A DNA stretch of 64,000 nt from Holophagales bacterium (GCA_016699405.1 CP064972.1:3379501-3443500), one strand, 5' to 3'; shown: positions 38,578 to 47,796, counted from the stretch's first letter. Numbers and translations: made by a program. The notes: generated by a model from the letters alone, not told the origin.

Positions 38578-40944
38578 TCAGGGCGTGGCGAGAATCGTCG
38601 CCGCGGTGACCTCGAGGTCTCCGGCGGGGCTCCGCGACGCAAGGTAGGCGATGACGGCGCCGCCGTCCGGCAGGGTGAGGCGCACACTCCATCCGGTACC
38701 GAGGAGGTTCGGGAAGAGACCGGCGAGGGTCGGCTCGTCGAGCTCCCTACGCAGAAGCTGGACGTTCCGAATGGCGAGCGTCTCGCCGAGCATGTCGAGC
38801 AACTCGACCCGGACCGTCACCGACGAGCTCTCGAGCTCCATCAGACCGATCACCGGCGCCCACGAGGACGACGGAGACGGCAAGGCCAGGAGCGCCGCGT
38901 CGTAGAAGACCCCGTCCGTAGGGCTCGCGCGGACCGCGTAGCCGAGCACGCCGGCAGCGCCGGGCGAACTGGCGGCGCTGCCGAAGAGCACGGGCGCGAC
39001 GTTCCCGGCACCGGACCAGGTCACCCGGATCATTCCTACGCCATCGGCGCTCTGGCCGAAGAGTTGCGTGCGCAGATTCTCGAGCACCAGGGAGCCTCCG
39101 GCCGGGACGGTTCGGTCGGCTACCGGGGGGGAGGTGTTGACGGCGCCGAGGCGAAGCAGCGCGAAACGGAGCTGCAGCGGGGCGACGCCTGGGTTGAAGA
39201 CGGCGAGGCGGCGGTTGAAGCCGTCGCCGCCGTTGCCCATGGTCGGGAGGTAGAAGGTGTCGGTGAGCGTGCCCTGCACCGGTACCGGAACGAAGGAGCG
39301 TTCGGCATCGGTCGACCCTGCGCCCTCGAGGCCTACGACGACTTTCCTGTCGGCGTTGACGCGGAGGCCGAACGGCCCAGGAGCGCCGAGCGCCGTCGGG
39401 AAGAGGAGCGACAGGGAGCGCTGAAGCGTCGAGCTCGCCGGAACGCTCAGTGTTCCCGAGGCCACCGGGAGACCCGCAGGGTCGAAGAGCTGAAGATCGA
39501 CGGTCGCCGCCTGACTTTCCGGATTGGCGAGGACCAGTGCACCCGCGGTGCCGAACGCCCCATCGATCCCGCCGACGAAACGGGCACCGGTCGACCAGGC
39601 CGATTCGGGAATCCCGAGAATGATCTCCGAGCGCTCCCCGGCAGCGTCGATCGTGAGGAGCCGCGCTGCGGCTTCGACCTGCGGCGCCACCGAGCCGCTG
39701 GCGGCGCGAGCCGTGACCCGGAGCGCCGCCGATCCCTCGCCCACGCCGAGGGCTGCGAGCACATCGCCGAGCAGGGCGGTCTGTCCGGGTCGCAGGCCGA
39801 CGGCGATCGGCGTGCTCGCCGCTCGCACCTCGAGGTCCCGCGGCGAGAACGTCGGTGCCAGCATCTCGACCTCGGTGCGCACCGACGTGGCGCCGAGATT
39901 CGTCAGGCGAAGCTCGGTCGTGCGACGGCTTCCTCCAGGGGCCGGGTGAGTCCTCCGGGCGAGCGCCACCAGGCTGCGCGAGGTACGCCACGTCGGAATC
40001 GAACCCTGGACGACGACGTCGAGGTGATTCGAGATCACCCGTCCGGCGGCGTCGGTCGCCTCCACAGTGACGCGGAAGGTGCCGGGGCGGTCGAAGACGA
40101 AGTCGGCCGAGTAGCCGTCACCGGGCTGCCCATCCGCCCAGCCGTCGCTGCCGAACCTCCAGATGACCGAATGGAACGATCCGCGCAGGTCCACACCGAA
40201 CGACGCGATCTGGCCGGCGAGGATCGGCTGCGTGAGCACCTGAATCTGGCCGCTGCCGCTGCCGCTGGCAAGCACGCTGCGGACCACGGGAAAGAACGCG
40301 TCGGCCAGGAGGTCGTAGCCGGCGGGGTTCGGATGGCCGACCGGATCCTCCTCCGGCAGGTCGTCGAGGTAGAAGCGGCTGAAGAAGTCCGCTTCGTCCC
40401 AGAAGGCGGAGAAGGCATCGACCACCGCTCGGCCCTGACTCTCGGCGAGGTTGAGAATGTCGGCCTGGACATCCCTCGTCGCGAAGTTCTCGATGTCGCC
40501 CGTCCCGTCCGGGCGATGCGGGATGACCGTCGCGTGGACGACGCGCATTCCCCTCGCCTCGGCCTTGGCGGCCATGGCGTTGAGGTTGTACCGGATCGTC
40601 TCGCCGGAGATCTGCCGGTTGATGTCGTTCGTCCCCTCCATCAACAGGAGAATCTCGCCACCATCGTCCAGGGCCTCGTCGATACGCGACAGTCCCTCGG
40701 AGGTGGTTTCGCCGCCGACACCCCAGTTGGCGATCGAGACTGGGAACCCCGCGTCACTCAGCAGCCGCTCGAGGCGGGGGGGGTACCCGGGATGGGTGCT
40801 CTCCGGGTCGTCGCCGAATCCCTCGGTGATGCTGTCGCCGAAGGCGATGATGGGGGTATCCGTCGCCAGGGCGGCAGATGCGAGCATCTGCGCCAGAACG
40901 ACGGCGAGCAGCGGGGCGGTGGATCGGAGCCTGGAAGCGGACAT
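38578..40944 (-). CDS. Secreted SGNH/GDSL hydrolase with PKD-like and long beta-rich C-terminal region
   Basis: 788 residues from ATG 40944; an in-frame TTG at 40959 is an alternative start. A signal peptide ends near ALA/TDT. The SGNH blocks are intact: GDSITEG with nucleophile S38, GVGGE at 75-79, GTND at 104-107 and D200/H204 in DPVGHPN. A PKD-like domain follows (VIWRFGSDGWADGQPGDGYSAD, about 243-265; FDRPGTFRVTVEATDAAG). About 450 residues of beta-sandwich-like sequence then repeat phrases on VVVGLEGAGSTDAERSF-type scaffolds, typical of secreted adhesion or stalk modules. Likely an extracellular lipase or carbohydrate esterase; the substrate is unknown. Confidence 0.85.
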   Translation of the reverse strand: MSASRLRSTAPLLAVVLAQMLASAALATDTPIIAFGDSITEGFGDDPESTHPGYPPRLERLLSDAGFPVSIANWGVGGETTSEGLSRIDEALDDGGEILLLMEGTNDINRQISGETIRYNLNAMAAKAEARGMRVVHATVIPHRPDGTGDIENFATRDVQADILNLAESQGRAVVDAFSAFWDEADFFSRFYLDDLPEEDPVGHPNPAGYDLLADAFFPVVRSVLASGSGSGQIQVLTQPILAGQIASFGVDLRGSFHSVIWRFGSDGWADGQPGDGYSADFVFDRPGTFRVTVEATDAAGRVISNHLDVVVQGSIPTWRTSRSLVALARRTHPAPGGSRRTTELRLTNLGATSVRTEVEMLAPTFSPRDLEVRAASTPIAVGLRPGQTALLGDVLAALGVGEGSAALRVTARAASGSVAPQVEAAARLLTIDAAGERSEIILGIPESAWSTGARFVGGIDGAFGTAGALVLANPESQAATVDLQLFDPAGLPVASGTLSVPASSTLQRSLSLLFPTALGAPGPFGLRVNADRKVVVGLEGAGSTDAERSFVPVPVQGTLTDTFYLPTMGNGGDGFNRRLAVFNPGVAPLQLRFALLRLGAVNTSPPVADRTVPAGGSLVLENLRTQLFGQSADGVGMIRVTWSGAGNVAPVLFGSAASSPGAAGVLGYAVRASPTDGVFYDAALLALPSPSSSWAPVIGLMELESSSVTVRVELLDMLGETLAIRNVQLLRRELDEPTLAGLFPNLLGTGWSVRLTLPDGGAVIAYLASRSPAGDLEVTAATILATP

Positions 40945-40969
40945 GGGATTGCGGGTCAAGGCGGGCCGC

Positions 40970-40976
40970 TATGATA
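40970..40976. promoter_or_regulatory. Face-to-face overlapping -10 boxes (TATGATA)
   Basis: The seven bases TATGATA contain TATGAT on the plus strand (for the TPM gene at 41035) and TATCAT on the minus strand (for the SGNH hydrolase). The two polymerases would occlude each other. No -35 elements are clear. Confidence 0.4.
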
Positions 40977-41034
40977 GGCGGGGCTCCGGGGCGGGGTCAA
41001 AGGGCAGCGCGAGGCGGGCGACGGAGGCGAGCAG

Positions 41035-41691
41035 ATGGCAAAGACGAATCTCGAGCTCAGCGACGCGGACCGGGCGGCACTCACCGCCGCTGTCGAGGCT
41101 GCCGAGGCGGGCCACGCCGGAGAGATCGTGCCGTTCGCCGCCGGGGCGAGCGACGCCTACGAGGCCGCAAGTTGGCGGGGGGCGACGATCGGTGGCGTGA
41201 GTGCCTCCTTGTTGGCTGCGGCGCTCTGGTACGGCTCCGGATCGTGGGGGGTACCCGCCGTCTGGATCGCCCTGCCGGCCGCGCTCGGTGCGCTCCTCGG
41301 GCTCTGGCTCGTTCGGGTGATTCCCGCTTGGCGACGAGCTCTCGCCGGCGAGGATCTCCTCGAGCGCGAGGTCCGTCAGCGAGCCGTCGAGGCGTTCCTT
41401 GCCGAAGAGGTCTTTCGGACCCGCGACCGGACCGGCATCTTGATCTTCCTCTCGCTGTTCGAGCGCCGTGTCGTGATCCTCGCCGACCGCGGGATTCACG
41501 AAGTCGTCACCCAGGAGGAGTGGGACGGGATCGCCCACGAGCTGGCATCGGGCATCGGTGCCGGGCGTGCCGTCCCCGCCCTGTTGCGTGCCATCGAACG
41601 GTGTGGGGAGTTACTGCGGGAGCGCCGCCCGGCGACGCGAGGGGACGACGTCAACGAGTTGGCCGACGGCGTTCGGGTCACCGAGTCCTGA
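41035..41691 (+). CDS. TPM-domain membrane protein
   Basis: 218 residues. The N-terminal LSDADRAALTAAVEAAEAGHAGEIVPF segment starts the TPM domain. Two membrane segments (about 53-68 and 78-96) interrupt it, and VFRTRDRTGILIFLSLFERRVVILADRGI follows, which is a typical TPM strand pair. No signal peptide and no Gly-rich tail are present, unlike the LemA-linked TPM protein at 10262. In many genomes lemA and two TPM genes are adjacent; here this second one stands 30 kb away. GGAGG precedes the ATG. Function unknown. Confidence 0.85.
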   Translation: MAKTNLELSDADRAALTAAVEAAEAGHAGEIVPFAAGASDAYEAASWRGATIGGVSASLLAAALWYGSGSWGVPAVWIALPAALGALLGLWLVRVIPAWRRALAGEDLLEREVRQRAVEAFLAEEVFRTRDRTGILIFLSLFERRVVILADRGIHEVVTQEEWDGIAHELASGIGAGRAVPALLRAIERCGELLRERRPATRGDDVNELADGVRVTES

Positions 41692-41709
41692 CCTCGTCCT
41701 TCAAGGCGC

Positions 41710-42762
41710 TCATTCGTCGAGGCGCTGGACTCCCGGGATCTCCAGGATGAGATCGGGTCCGAAGGCGGTCGCCGGAGTCTGGAAACCGACCGGCGCCTCG
41801 CCGTTCGCCACGCGCTCGACGAGCCGCAGCGCGGTCTGCACGGTGAGGGCGTAGCCCTCCGGGCCGACCAGGCGGCTGACCACCCGCTGACCGGCTCTGC
41901 CCCGAGCTTCACCCCACAACCGGCTGCGTCCCCGGGCCCTCGCGTCGGCGTCGGGTCCAGCCGGGCGGCGAGCGATCCAGCTCTCGAGGGCGGATCGCCC
42001 GACCCCGGTGCGGGTGAGTGGGCGCAGGAGCGCGAGCAGGGCGAGCATCGTCTGGGCTCCGCGCGGCAGGGCCATGTAGGTCTCGAGGTTGGGGATCCCA
42101 GTCGACCGCCAAGCGGTGGAGAGATCCCCCCAGGGGATCGCGATGGCGGGCCTGGGACCGGAGCCGAAGTCGATCTCGCGCCGGAGCGATCCGAACCGGA
42201 TCGGTTCGAGAACCCCCTGCCGACGCACGAGTCCGGTCCGGTCCGCCTGGCCGAGGGAGGTGCGCAGGGTGCCGCGCGACACGCCGCCGCTGCTGGCGAA
42301 GGCCAGAGCGAGGTGGTCAGCCTCGGGCAGTCTCCGGCGAAGGTGCCCGGCGAGACAGTCGGACGGCACGACATCGAACCCGGCTCCCGGCAGCAGCGTG
42401 ACACCGGCGCGGCGCGCGGCCGCATCTCGCGCGGCGATCGCCTCGAAGACGGCGATCTCGCCGGTGATGTCGAGGTAGTGCACGCCGCGGGCGAGGCACG
42501 CCTCGACCATCGGACGGTAGGTCGAGCGAAACGGGCCGGCGCAGTGGAGCACCGTGCCCACGCCCTGCAAGGCCGCGGTCGTCGTCTTCTCGTCGTCGAG
42601 AGCGAAGACTCGTGCCTCGAGCCCGAGCTCGCGCGCCAAGTTCTCGATCGGACCGCGGTTCCGCCCCGCGAGCAGGGGAGTGAGCCCCCGCCGTCGCGCC
42701 TCCTGGGCGATGAGCTCGCCCGTGTAGCCGTTCGCACCGTAGATCATCCAGGAGCCGGTCAT
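41710..42762 (-). CDS. Saccharopine dehydrogenase-like/trans-acting enoyl reductase family oxidoreductase
   Basis: 350 residues from ATG 42762; an ATG four codons upstream (42774) is the alternative. The N-terminal Rossmann motif MIYGANGYTGELIA binds NAD(P). The GVGTVLHCAGPF and CLARGVHYLDITGE segments are typical of the saccharopine dehydrogenase-like family that includes mycobacterial trans-acting enoyl reductases. The substrate cannot be told. TATGAT ends 7 bases before the 42762 ATG, and no ribosome binding site exists, so the gene appears leaderless, which favours this start. Confidence 0.85.
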   Translation of the reverse strand: MTGSWMIYGANGYTGELIAQEARRRGLTPLLAGRNRGPIENLARELGLEARVFALDDEKTTTAALQGVGTVLHCAGPFRSTYRPMVEACLARGVHYLDITGEIAVFEAIAARDAAARRAGVTLLPGAGFDVVPSDCLAGHLRRRLPEADHLALAFASSGGVSRGTLRTSLGQADRTGLVRRQGVLEPIRFGSLRREIDFGSGPRPAIAIPWGDLSTAWRSTGIPNLETYMALPRGAQTMLALLALLRPLTRTGVGRSALESWIARRPAGPDADARARGRSRLWGEARGRAGQRVVSRLVGPEGYALTVQTALRLVERVANGEAPVGFQTPATAFGPDLILEIPGVQRLDE

Positions 42763-42769
42763 GCCGCCG

Positions 42770-42775
42770 ATCATA
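42770..42775 (-). promoter_or_regulatory. -10 box for leaderless oxidoreductase gene (TATGAT)
   Basis: TATGAT on the minus strand is followed by 7 bases and then the ATG at 42762. This would place the transcription start at the start codon. Confidence 0.45.
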
Positions 42776-42839
42776 GAGCGCGGAGGCACATGGTAGGCTG
42801 ACGGCTCGTCACTTCAACGACCGTGCAAGGAGCGCTTCC

Positions 42840-43616
42840 ATGAGCATGCCCATGCAACCGCCTCCCCCTCCCCCGGCTGCCCCGCCGAGGAAGGGTCTCC
42901 ATCCGCTCGCCTGGGTGGCGATCGGCTGCATCTCGATCCTTCTCCTGCTCGGCATCGGCTTCGTCGCCACCACCTGGTGGGCGGCGAACAAGATCAAGAA
43001 CTTCGCCGAGCAAGCCCAGAAGGACCCGAACTACGCCGTGCGCAAGGCCGCCGAGTGGGCCGTGAAGATGAACCCCGAGGTCGAGCTGGTGTCGACCGAC
43101 GAGGCGGCAGGCACGATGACCGTGCGCGAGAAGAAGACCGGCAAGGAGACGACGCTCGGTTTCAAGGACATCTCCGAGGGCAAGTTCTCGATCACCACCG
43201 GCGACGGCGAGAAGGTCGGGATCGACGTGTCCGGAGGCGAGCATGGCGGGACGATGAAGGTCGAGACGGGGAAGGGCACCGCGACCTTCGGCGCCGGGGA
43301 AGACGCCGCGAAGGTGCCGGACTGGATCCCTCTCTATCCGGGAGCGACGTTCGAAGGGCAGGGGAGCATGGAGCTCAACGGTGCTCGTCACGGGACCTTC
43401 ACGCTGCGCAGCGACGCGGCCGCCGCCGATCTGGTGAGCTTCTACAAGGACAAGATGTCGGGACTTGGTCTCCAGGTGCAGAGCCTGAGCATGGACATGT
43501 CCAATGCTCAAGGCACGATGCTCAACGGCACCTCGGAGAAGCGGACCCTCTCGGTGAGTGTGGGCAGCGAGAACGGACGGACCGCCGTTCAAGTCGTCTA
43601 CTCGGAGAATCCGTAG
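42840..43616 (+). CDS. Single-pass membrane protein of unknown function
   Basis: 258 residues. A proline-rich cytoplasmic head (MSMPMQPPPPPPAAPP) is followed by one membrane helix (about 21-47) and a 210-residue extracytoplasmic part. That part has two portions: a charged segment rich in Lys/Glu/Gly strands (55-155) and a C-terminal module from PDWIPLYPGATFEG on, which resembles lipoprotein-like domains in which a PGAT motif precedes a FYKDKM helix. I recognise the pattern but no named function. A rhomboid protease gene begins 4 bases after its stop, so it could be a substrate or partner. Confidence 0.75.
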   Translation: MSMPMQPPPPPPAAPPRKGLHPLAWVAIGCISILLLLGIGFVATTWWAANKIKNFAEQAQKDPNYAVRKAAEWAVKMNPEVELVSTDEAAGTMTVREKKTGKETTLGFKDISEGKFSITTGDGEKVGIDVSGGEHGGTMKVETGKGTATFGAGEDAAKVPDWIPLYPGATFEGQGSMELNGARHGTFTLRSDAAAADLVSFYKDKMSGLGLQVQSLSMDMSNAQGTMLNGTSEKRTLSVSVGSENGRTAVQVVYSENP

Positions 43617-43620
43617 TCCC

Positions 43621-44481
43621 GTGTTTCGCCGACAGTCCAGCGGCTCGGTCGTCTGCCCTTCGTGTGGACGCCTCGTCGGCGTGCGCGACGAGGCCTGCTT
43701 CAATTGCGGACAGCGCAACCCGGCGCTCTGGGGATTCGCGCCGGCGTTGCGCCGGTTGGGCAACGATCTCGGCTTCGTCAAGCTGCTGATCGGCGGCTCG
43801 GCGGCTTTGTACCTCGCCGCGCTGCTCCTCGATCCCGCCGGAGTGCGGCTCGGCGGAAGCCCGTTCACGTTCCTCGCGCCGAGCGTTCCGAGCCAGTTCC
43901 TGCTCGGGGCGAGCGGCGCCGTCCCGGTCTTCCAATACGGACGCTGGTGGACCCTCCTCTCGGCGGGATGGCTGCACGGAGGCCTGCTCCACATCCTGTT
44001 CAACATGCTTTGGGTGAGACAGCTCGCGCCGGCGGCGGCCGAGCTCTACGGCGCCGGACGGATGGTCATCATCTACACCGTGGCGTCGGTGACGGGTTTT
44101 CTCGCCAGCTCCGCCGGCGGGTTCTTCCTGCCGTTCATGCCAGGTTTCCTCCAGGGCGCCGGTTTCACCGTCGGCGCCTCGGCGGCGATCTTCGGCCTCC
44201 TTGGCTCGCTCGTCTGGTACAGCCGGCGGACCGGATCGAGTGCGATGGGACAGCAGGTCTGGTCGTGGGCGCTGGTGATGTTCGTCTTCGGCTTCCTCTC
44301 GCCGGGCGTCGACAACTACGCCCACGCCGGCGGATTCGTCGGCGGGTGGCTCGTCTCCCGTCTTCTCGATCCCCTGACGCCGGAGCGTCCGGCCCATGTC
44401 CTCGCGGCCATCGGATGCCTGCTGGCGACCGTGGCGGCGGTGGCGGTGTCGATCGTCCACGGATTCTCGTTCGTCCGCTGA
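43621..44481 (+). CDS. Rhomboid intramembrane serine protease with N-terminal zinc ribbon
   Basis: 286 residues from GTG, 4 bases after the upstream stop. A cytoplasmic zinc ribbon (C12, C15, C26, C29) is followed by six or seven membrane helices. Catalytic S187 lies in GASAA and H235 in YAHAGG; the WLHGGLLHILFNM loop (117-129) is the usual L1/helix-2 element. An active intramembrane protease is expected. The zinc ribbon is a known but minority addition. The substrate may be the single-pass protein encoded immediately upstream; this is inference from adjacency. Confidence 0.93.
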   Translation: MFRRQSSGSVVCPSCGRLVGVRDEACFNCGQRNPALWGFAPALRRLGNDLGFVKLLIGGSAALYLAALLLDPAGVRLGGSPFTFLAPSVPSQFLLGASGAVPVFQYGRWWTLLSAGWLHGGLLHILFNMLWVRQLAPAAAELYGAGRMVIIYTVASVTGFLASSAGGFFLPFMPGFLQGAGFTVGASAAIFGLLGSLVWYSRRTGSSAMGQQVWSWALVMFVFGFLSPGVDNYAHAGGFVGGWLVSRLLDPLTPERPAHVLAAIGCLLATVAAVAVSIVHGFSFVR

Positions 44482-44535
44482 GGACGGCCGGAAGCGCACT
44501 CAGCGGCGGTCACGCGTCGAGGCACGGAGATCCCC

Positions 44536-46386
44536 TTGGCCCCGGAAGGCAAGCGCAAGCTCGATCTGAAGGCCGCCTGGGGCGAGGCTCGCGCGCTCGT
44601 CTGGGAACGGCGGGGGCGCCTCGGGCTCGGCCTCCTCCTGTTGCTCGTCGGGCGTCTCGCCGGGCTCGTGCTGCCCGGGAGCTCGAAGCTCCTGATCGAC
44701 GAGGTGATTGGAAAGGGGCGCTCGGATCTGCTCGTCCCCATCGCCCTGGCCGCCGGGGCAGCGACGCTCCTCGAGGCCGCGAGCTCCTTTGCGTTGGCGA
44801 TGCTGCTCGGCGTGGCGGCACAGCGCTCGATCACCGAGGCGCGGCGCCGCCTCGATCGCCATCTCCTGCGGCTTCCGGTGCGCGCCTTCGACGAGTCGAA
44901 GAGCGGCGAGCTCCTGTCGCGCGTGCTGAACGACGCCGAAGGGATTCGCAACCTCGTGGGCACGGGCATCGTCCAACTGGTCGGCGGCCTGCTGACGGCG
45001 GCCCTGGCGTTCGGCGTGCTGCTCTGGTTGAACTGGCGGTTGACCTTGTACGTGCTCGGCGCCCTGGGCGCGTTCGCCGGACTGATGTTCTGGGCCTTCA
45101 CGCGCCTGCGGCCGATCTTCCGCGAACGCGGCAAGCTCCTCGCCGACCTCTCGGGTCGGCTGGCCGAGAGCGTCGGCGGCATCCGGGTCGTCAAGGCCTA
45201 CACCGCGGAGAAGCGGGAGGAGCGGCGGTTCACCGAAGGGGTCCACGCGGTGTTCCGCAATGTGGCCAGCACGATGACCGCCGTTTCCGGCGTCAGCTCG
45301 CTGACTGGCGTCCTGATCGGAGTGGTCGGCGTGCTGCTGCTCATCGTCGGTGGGCACTCGATCCTGCGCGGCGAGATGACGCTCGGGGACCTGGTGATGT
45401 ACGTCTTCTTCACCGGACTCCTGGCGGCTCCGCTGGTTCAGGTGGCGGCGATCTCGACCCAGCTCTCGGAAGCGTTCGCCGGGCTCGACCGGATGCGCGA
45501 GCTGCTCTCGCAGGAGCCGGAGAACCGCGACGACGAGAAGCTGGCGCCGCTCTCCACGCTGCACGGCGACGTGGAGTTTGCCGGGGTCTCGTTCTCGTAC
45601 AAGGAGGGGCAGCCGGTGCTGCGCGAGGTCTCGTTCCGCGCCCCGGCGGGAAGCACCACGGCGCTCGTCGGCCCGAGCGGCTCGGGAAAGAGCACCCTCA
45701 TCCGCCTGGCCATGGCGTTCGATCGGCCGACCGCCGGCCGGATCCTCGTCGACGGGCGGGACCTCGCCGAGGTTCGCCTCGCCGATTTTCGCTCCCGGCT
45801 CGGAGTCGTTTTCCAGGACAACTTCCTTTTCGACGGGACGATCGCCGAGAACATCGCCTACGGCGATCCGCGAGCCTCGCGCGCGGAGATCGAGGCGGCT
45901 GCCGCGGTGGCCCACTGCGACGAGTTCGTCGCCGGGTTCGAGAAGGGGTACGACACGGTCGTCGGCGAGCGCGGCGTCAAGCTCTCCGGCGGCCAGCGTC
46001 AGCGGGTGGCCATCGCCCGGGCGATCCTCGCCGACCCGGCGATCCTCATCCTCGACGAAGCCACCTCGAGCCTCGACAGCGAAAGCGAGGCGTTGATCCA
46101 GGACGGGCTGGCGCGACTGCGCAAGGGGCGGACCACCTTCGTCATCGCCCACCGCCTGTCGACGATCCGCAGCGCCGACCAGATCCTGGTGCTCGAGCAG
46201 GGGGAGATCGTCGAGCGCGGAACCCATCGTGAGCTGATGGAGCTCGGGGGGCGCTATCGTCAGCTCCACGACCGGCAGTACCAGTTCGAGAGCGATCAGT
46301 TCGTCAACCCGGGGGAGGATTTCACTCCTTCGCCGGAGAAGGTCGAAGCAGCGCGGCGCGTCTCGGCCGGCGTGCCGCGAGACTGA
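44536..46386 (+). CDS. ABC exporter, fused membrane and ATPase domains (MsbA-like)
   Basis: 616 residues starting at TTG with GGAG nearby. Six membrane helices occupy about 30-330, then the ATPase: Walker A GPSGSGKST at 379-387, signature LSGGQ near 483 and Walker B ILILDEA at 503-509, with the D-loop and H-loop (AHRLST) following. This is the homodimeric half-transporter type that includes MsbA, LmrA and multidrug exporters. The absence of neighbouring lipid A or peptide genes leaves the substrate open; an MsbA role in lipid A flipping is one candidate. Confidence 0.93.
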   Translation: MAPEGKRKLDLKAAWGEARALVWERRGRLGLGLLLLLVGRLAGLVLPGSSKLLIDEVIGKGRSDLLVPIALAAGAATLLEAASSFALAMLLGVAAQRSITEARRRLDRHLLRLPVRAFDESKSGELLSRVLNDAEGIRNLVGTGIVQLVGGLLTAALAFGVLLWLNWRLTLYVLGALGAFAGLMFWAFTRLRPIFRERGKLLADLSGRLAESVGGIRVVKAYTAEKREERRFTEGVHAVFRNVASTMTAVSGVSSLTGVLIGVVGVLLLIVGGHSILRGEMTLGDLVMYVFFTGLLAAPLVQVAAISTQLSEAFAGLDRMRELLSQEPENRDDEKLAPLSTLHGDVEFAGVSFSYKEGQPVLREVSFRAPAGSTTALVGPSGSGKSTLIRLAMAFDRPTAGRILVDGRDLAEVRLADFRSRLGVVFQDNFLFDGTIAENIAYGDPRASRAEIEAAAAVAHCDEFVAGFEKGYDTVVGERGVKLSGGQRQRVAIARAILADPAILILDEATSSLDSESEALIQDGLARLRKGRTTFVIAHRLSTIRSADQILVLEQGEIVERGTHRELMELGGRYRQLHDRQYQFESDQFVNPGEDFTPSPEKVEAARRVSAGVPRD

Positions 46387-46464
46387 AACGGGGTGTCGGC
46401 CCCGGGCACCGATCGCAGGGCTCGTCGGGACGCGAGCACGAGGTCGTCCTCAGGAGGGAGCGTC

Positions 46465-47793
46465 ATGCGGATGCGATTCTTCGTCGTCTTCGTTTGCCTC
46501 GCCGTCGGCCTGGGGAAGGTCGCGGCGCAGAGCCCAGGCGCCACCGACTGGATGGGTCCGTTCAGCATCGAGGTCCGAGTCGAGGATCACCGCGGCCGCG
46601 ACCTCGATGGCGCCGAGATCACGCTTGCCTGGCTCGACGGTTCGCACGGTGGCCCGCCGGCGGTGCGCACCGGCGCCGACGGCCGGGCGCGCCTCGCCGG
46701 CCTAGCGCCCGGGCGATGGGAGCTGGTTGCCCGGCGCGACGGGCAGATGACCTACGTCGCCGAGATCGTGGTCACCGCCGAGAAGCCGCAGATCGTCACC
46801 GCTCGGCACGAGAACGTGCGCGGAGCGATCGCGCCGATGCGACTTCGCCTGACCAAGGGACCCGTCCAACTCGGGTCGTCGCCCGCGATGGCGACGCGAG
46901 CGCAAGCGGAGCCCGAACGACGGCCGACGCCGGCGCCGATCCGACCCGCGAATCCGCCAACGGCCGCGCCGCTGGCGGTTCCGACGACGTCGCCCAGCGC
47001 GTCGCCGGCGCCGTCCCCGACCCCTCGCGACGTCGCGGGGACCGCCGCCGCCGCACCACCGGGAGCGACCGACACGCCGGCGAAAACGACGGTCGCCCGT
47101 CCGCCCGAACCGCCCTCGCCCCCGGTCCCTCCGGCTCCGGCTCTCGAATCGAAGTTGCCCCCGGTCGCGACGCCCGCTCCGTCGCGTGCGTTGCCGGCAG
47201 AACCACCTCCGGCGAGCGCACCGCCGGTGGCGCCGGGGGGCGTGCCCGCACCCGCGGTCGTACCGACGCCGGTCCCGGCTGCCCCGGCACCTGCAGCGAA
47301 GGGCGCCGAGGCAGCTCCTTCAGGGGCCCATTCGCCCTCTCGTCCGCTCGAGCCACCCCTCCTGCGGCGGAACGCCGACCGCACCTGTCCGGAGTGTCCA
47401 CCGGGTGAGGCCTCGCTCTCGGTCGAGGTGGTGGTCGACGGGGCGGGCACCGCGGAGGGTTGTCCGCCGGAGGCCGTCTCGCGCTTCGCGGCGGTCGCTC
47501 CCGACCATTGGGCGACGGGTGCCGAGGAGCTTCCTCGCCCCTGTGCGGCGCTGCTGCTCGACCTGCCGTCGGGATCGCGCTTCACCGGCTACCGCTACGA
47601 AGCGGCGGCCGAGGGCCGCTACCAGGACTGCCCGGCTGGCCGCGACTGTCCCGGCCTCTCCTGCTCGTGGGCCGGTGATCCGATGGTGGTGCGGGGAGCG
47701 GCGGGCACTCGGCTCGCCGCCCTCTTCGGCAATCGTGCCGAGCGGCCGCGGCGGGCGCGTTTCACCGCCTACTTCAAGGAAGGGAAGCGCTGA
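46465..47793 (+). CDS. Secreted protein with SpaA-like N-domain, Pro/Ala-rich linker and Cys-rich C-domain
   Basis: 442 residues from the ATG preceded by AGGAGGGAG. A signal peptide ends near VAA/QSP. Residues 30-120 look like a carboxypeptidase-regulatory or SpaA-type beta-sandwich (FSIEVRVEDHRGRDLDGAE, LAGLAPGRWELVAR). Residues about 145-300 are a low-complexity Pro/Ala/Thr/Val linker, possibly glycosylated or wall-spanning. The last 140 residues hold about ten cysteines, including CPEC, CPAGRDC and CPGLSC, suggesting disulfides. The order fits an extracellular spacer-plus-binding protein. No named function. It ends three bases from the convergent molybdoenzyme gene. Confidence 0.72.
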   Translation: MRMRFFVVFVCLAVGLGKVAAQSPGATDWMGPFSIEVRVEDHRGRDLDGAEITLAWLDGSHGGPPAVRTGADGRARLAGLAPGRWELVARRDGQMTYVAEIVVTAEKPQIVTARHENVRGAIAPMRLRLTKGPVQLGSSPAMATRAQAEPERRPTPAPIRPANPPTAAPLAVPTTSPSASPAPSPTPRDVAGTAAAAPPGATDTPAKTTVARPPEPPSPPVPPAPALESKLPPVATPAPSRALPAEPPPASAPPVAPGGVPAPAVVPTPVPAAPAPAAKGAEAAPSGAHSPSRPLEPPLLRRNADRTCPECPPGEASLSVEVVVDGAGTAEGCPPEAVSRFAAVAPDHWATGAEELPRPCAALLLDLPSGSRFTGYRYEAAAEGRYQDCPAGRDCPGLSCSWAGDPMVVRGAAGTRLAALFGNRAERPRRARFTAYFKEGKR

Positions 47794-47796
47794 GGC

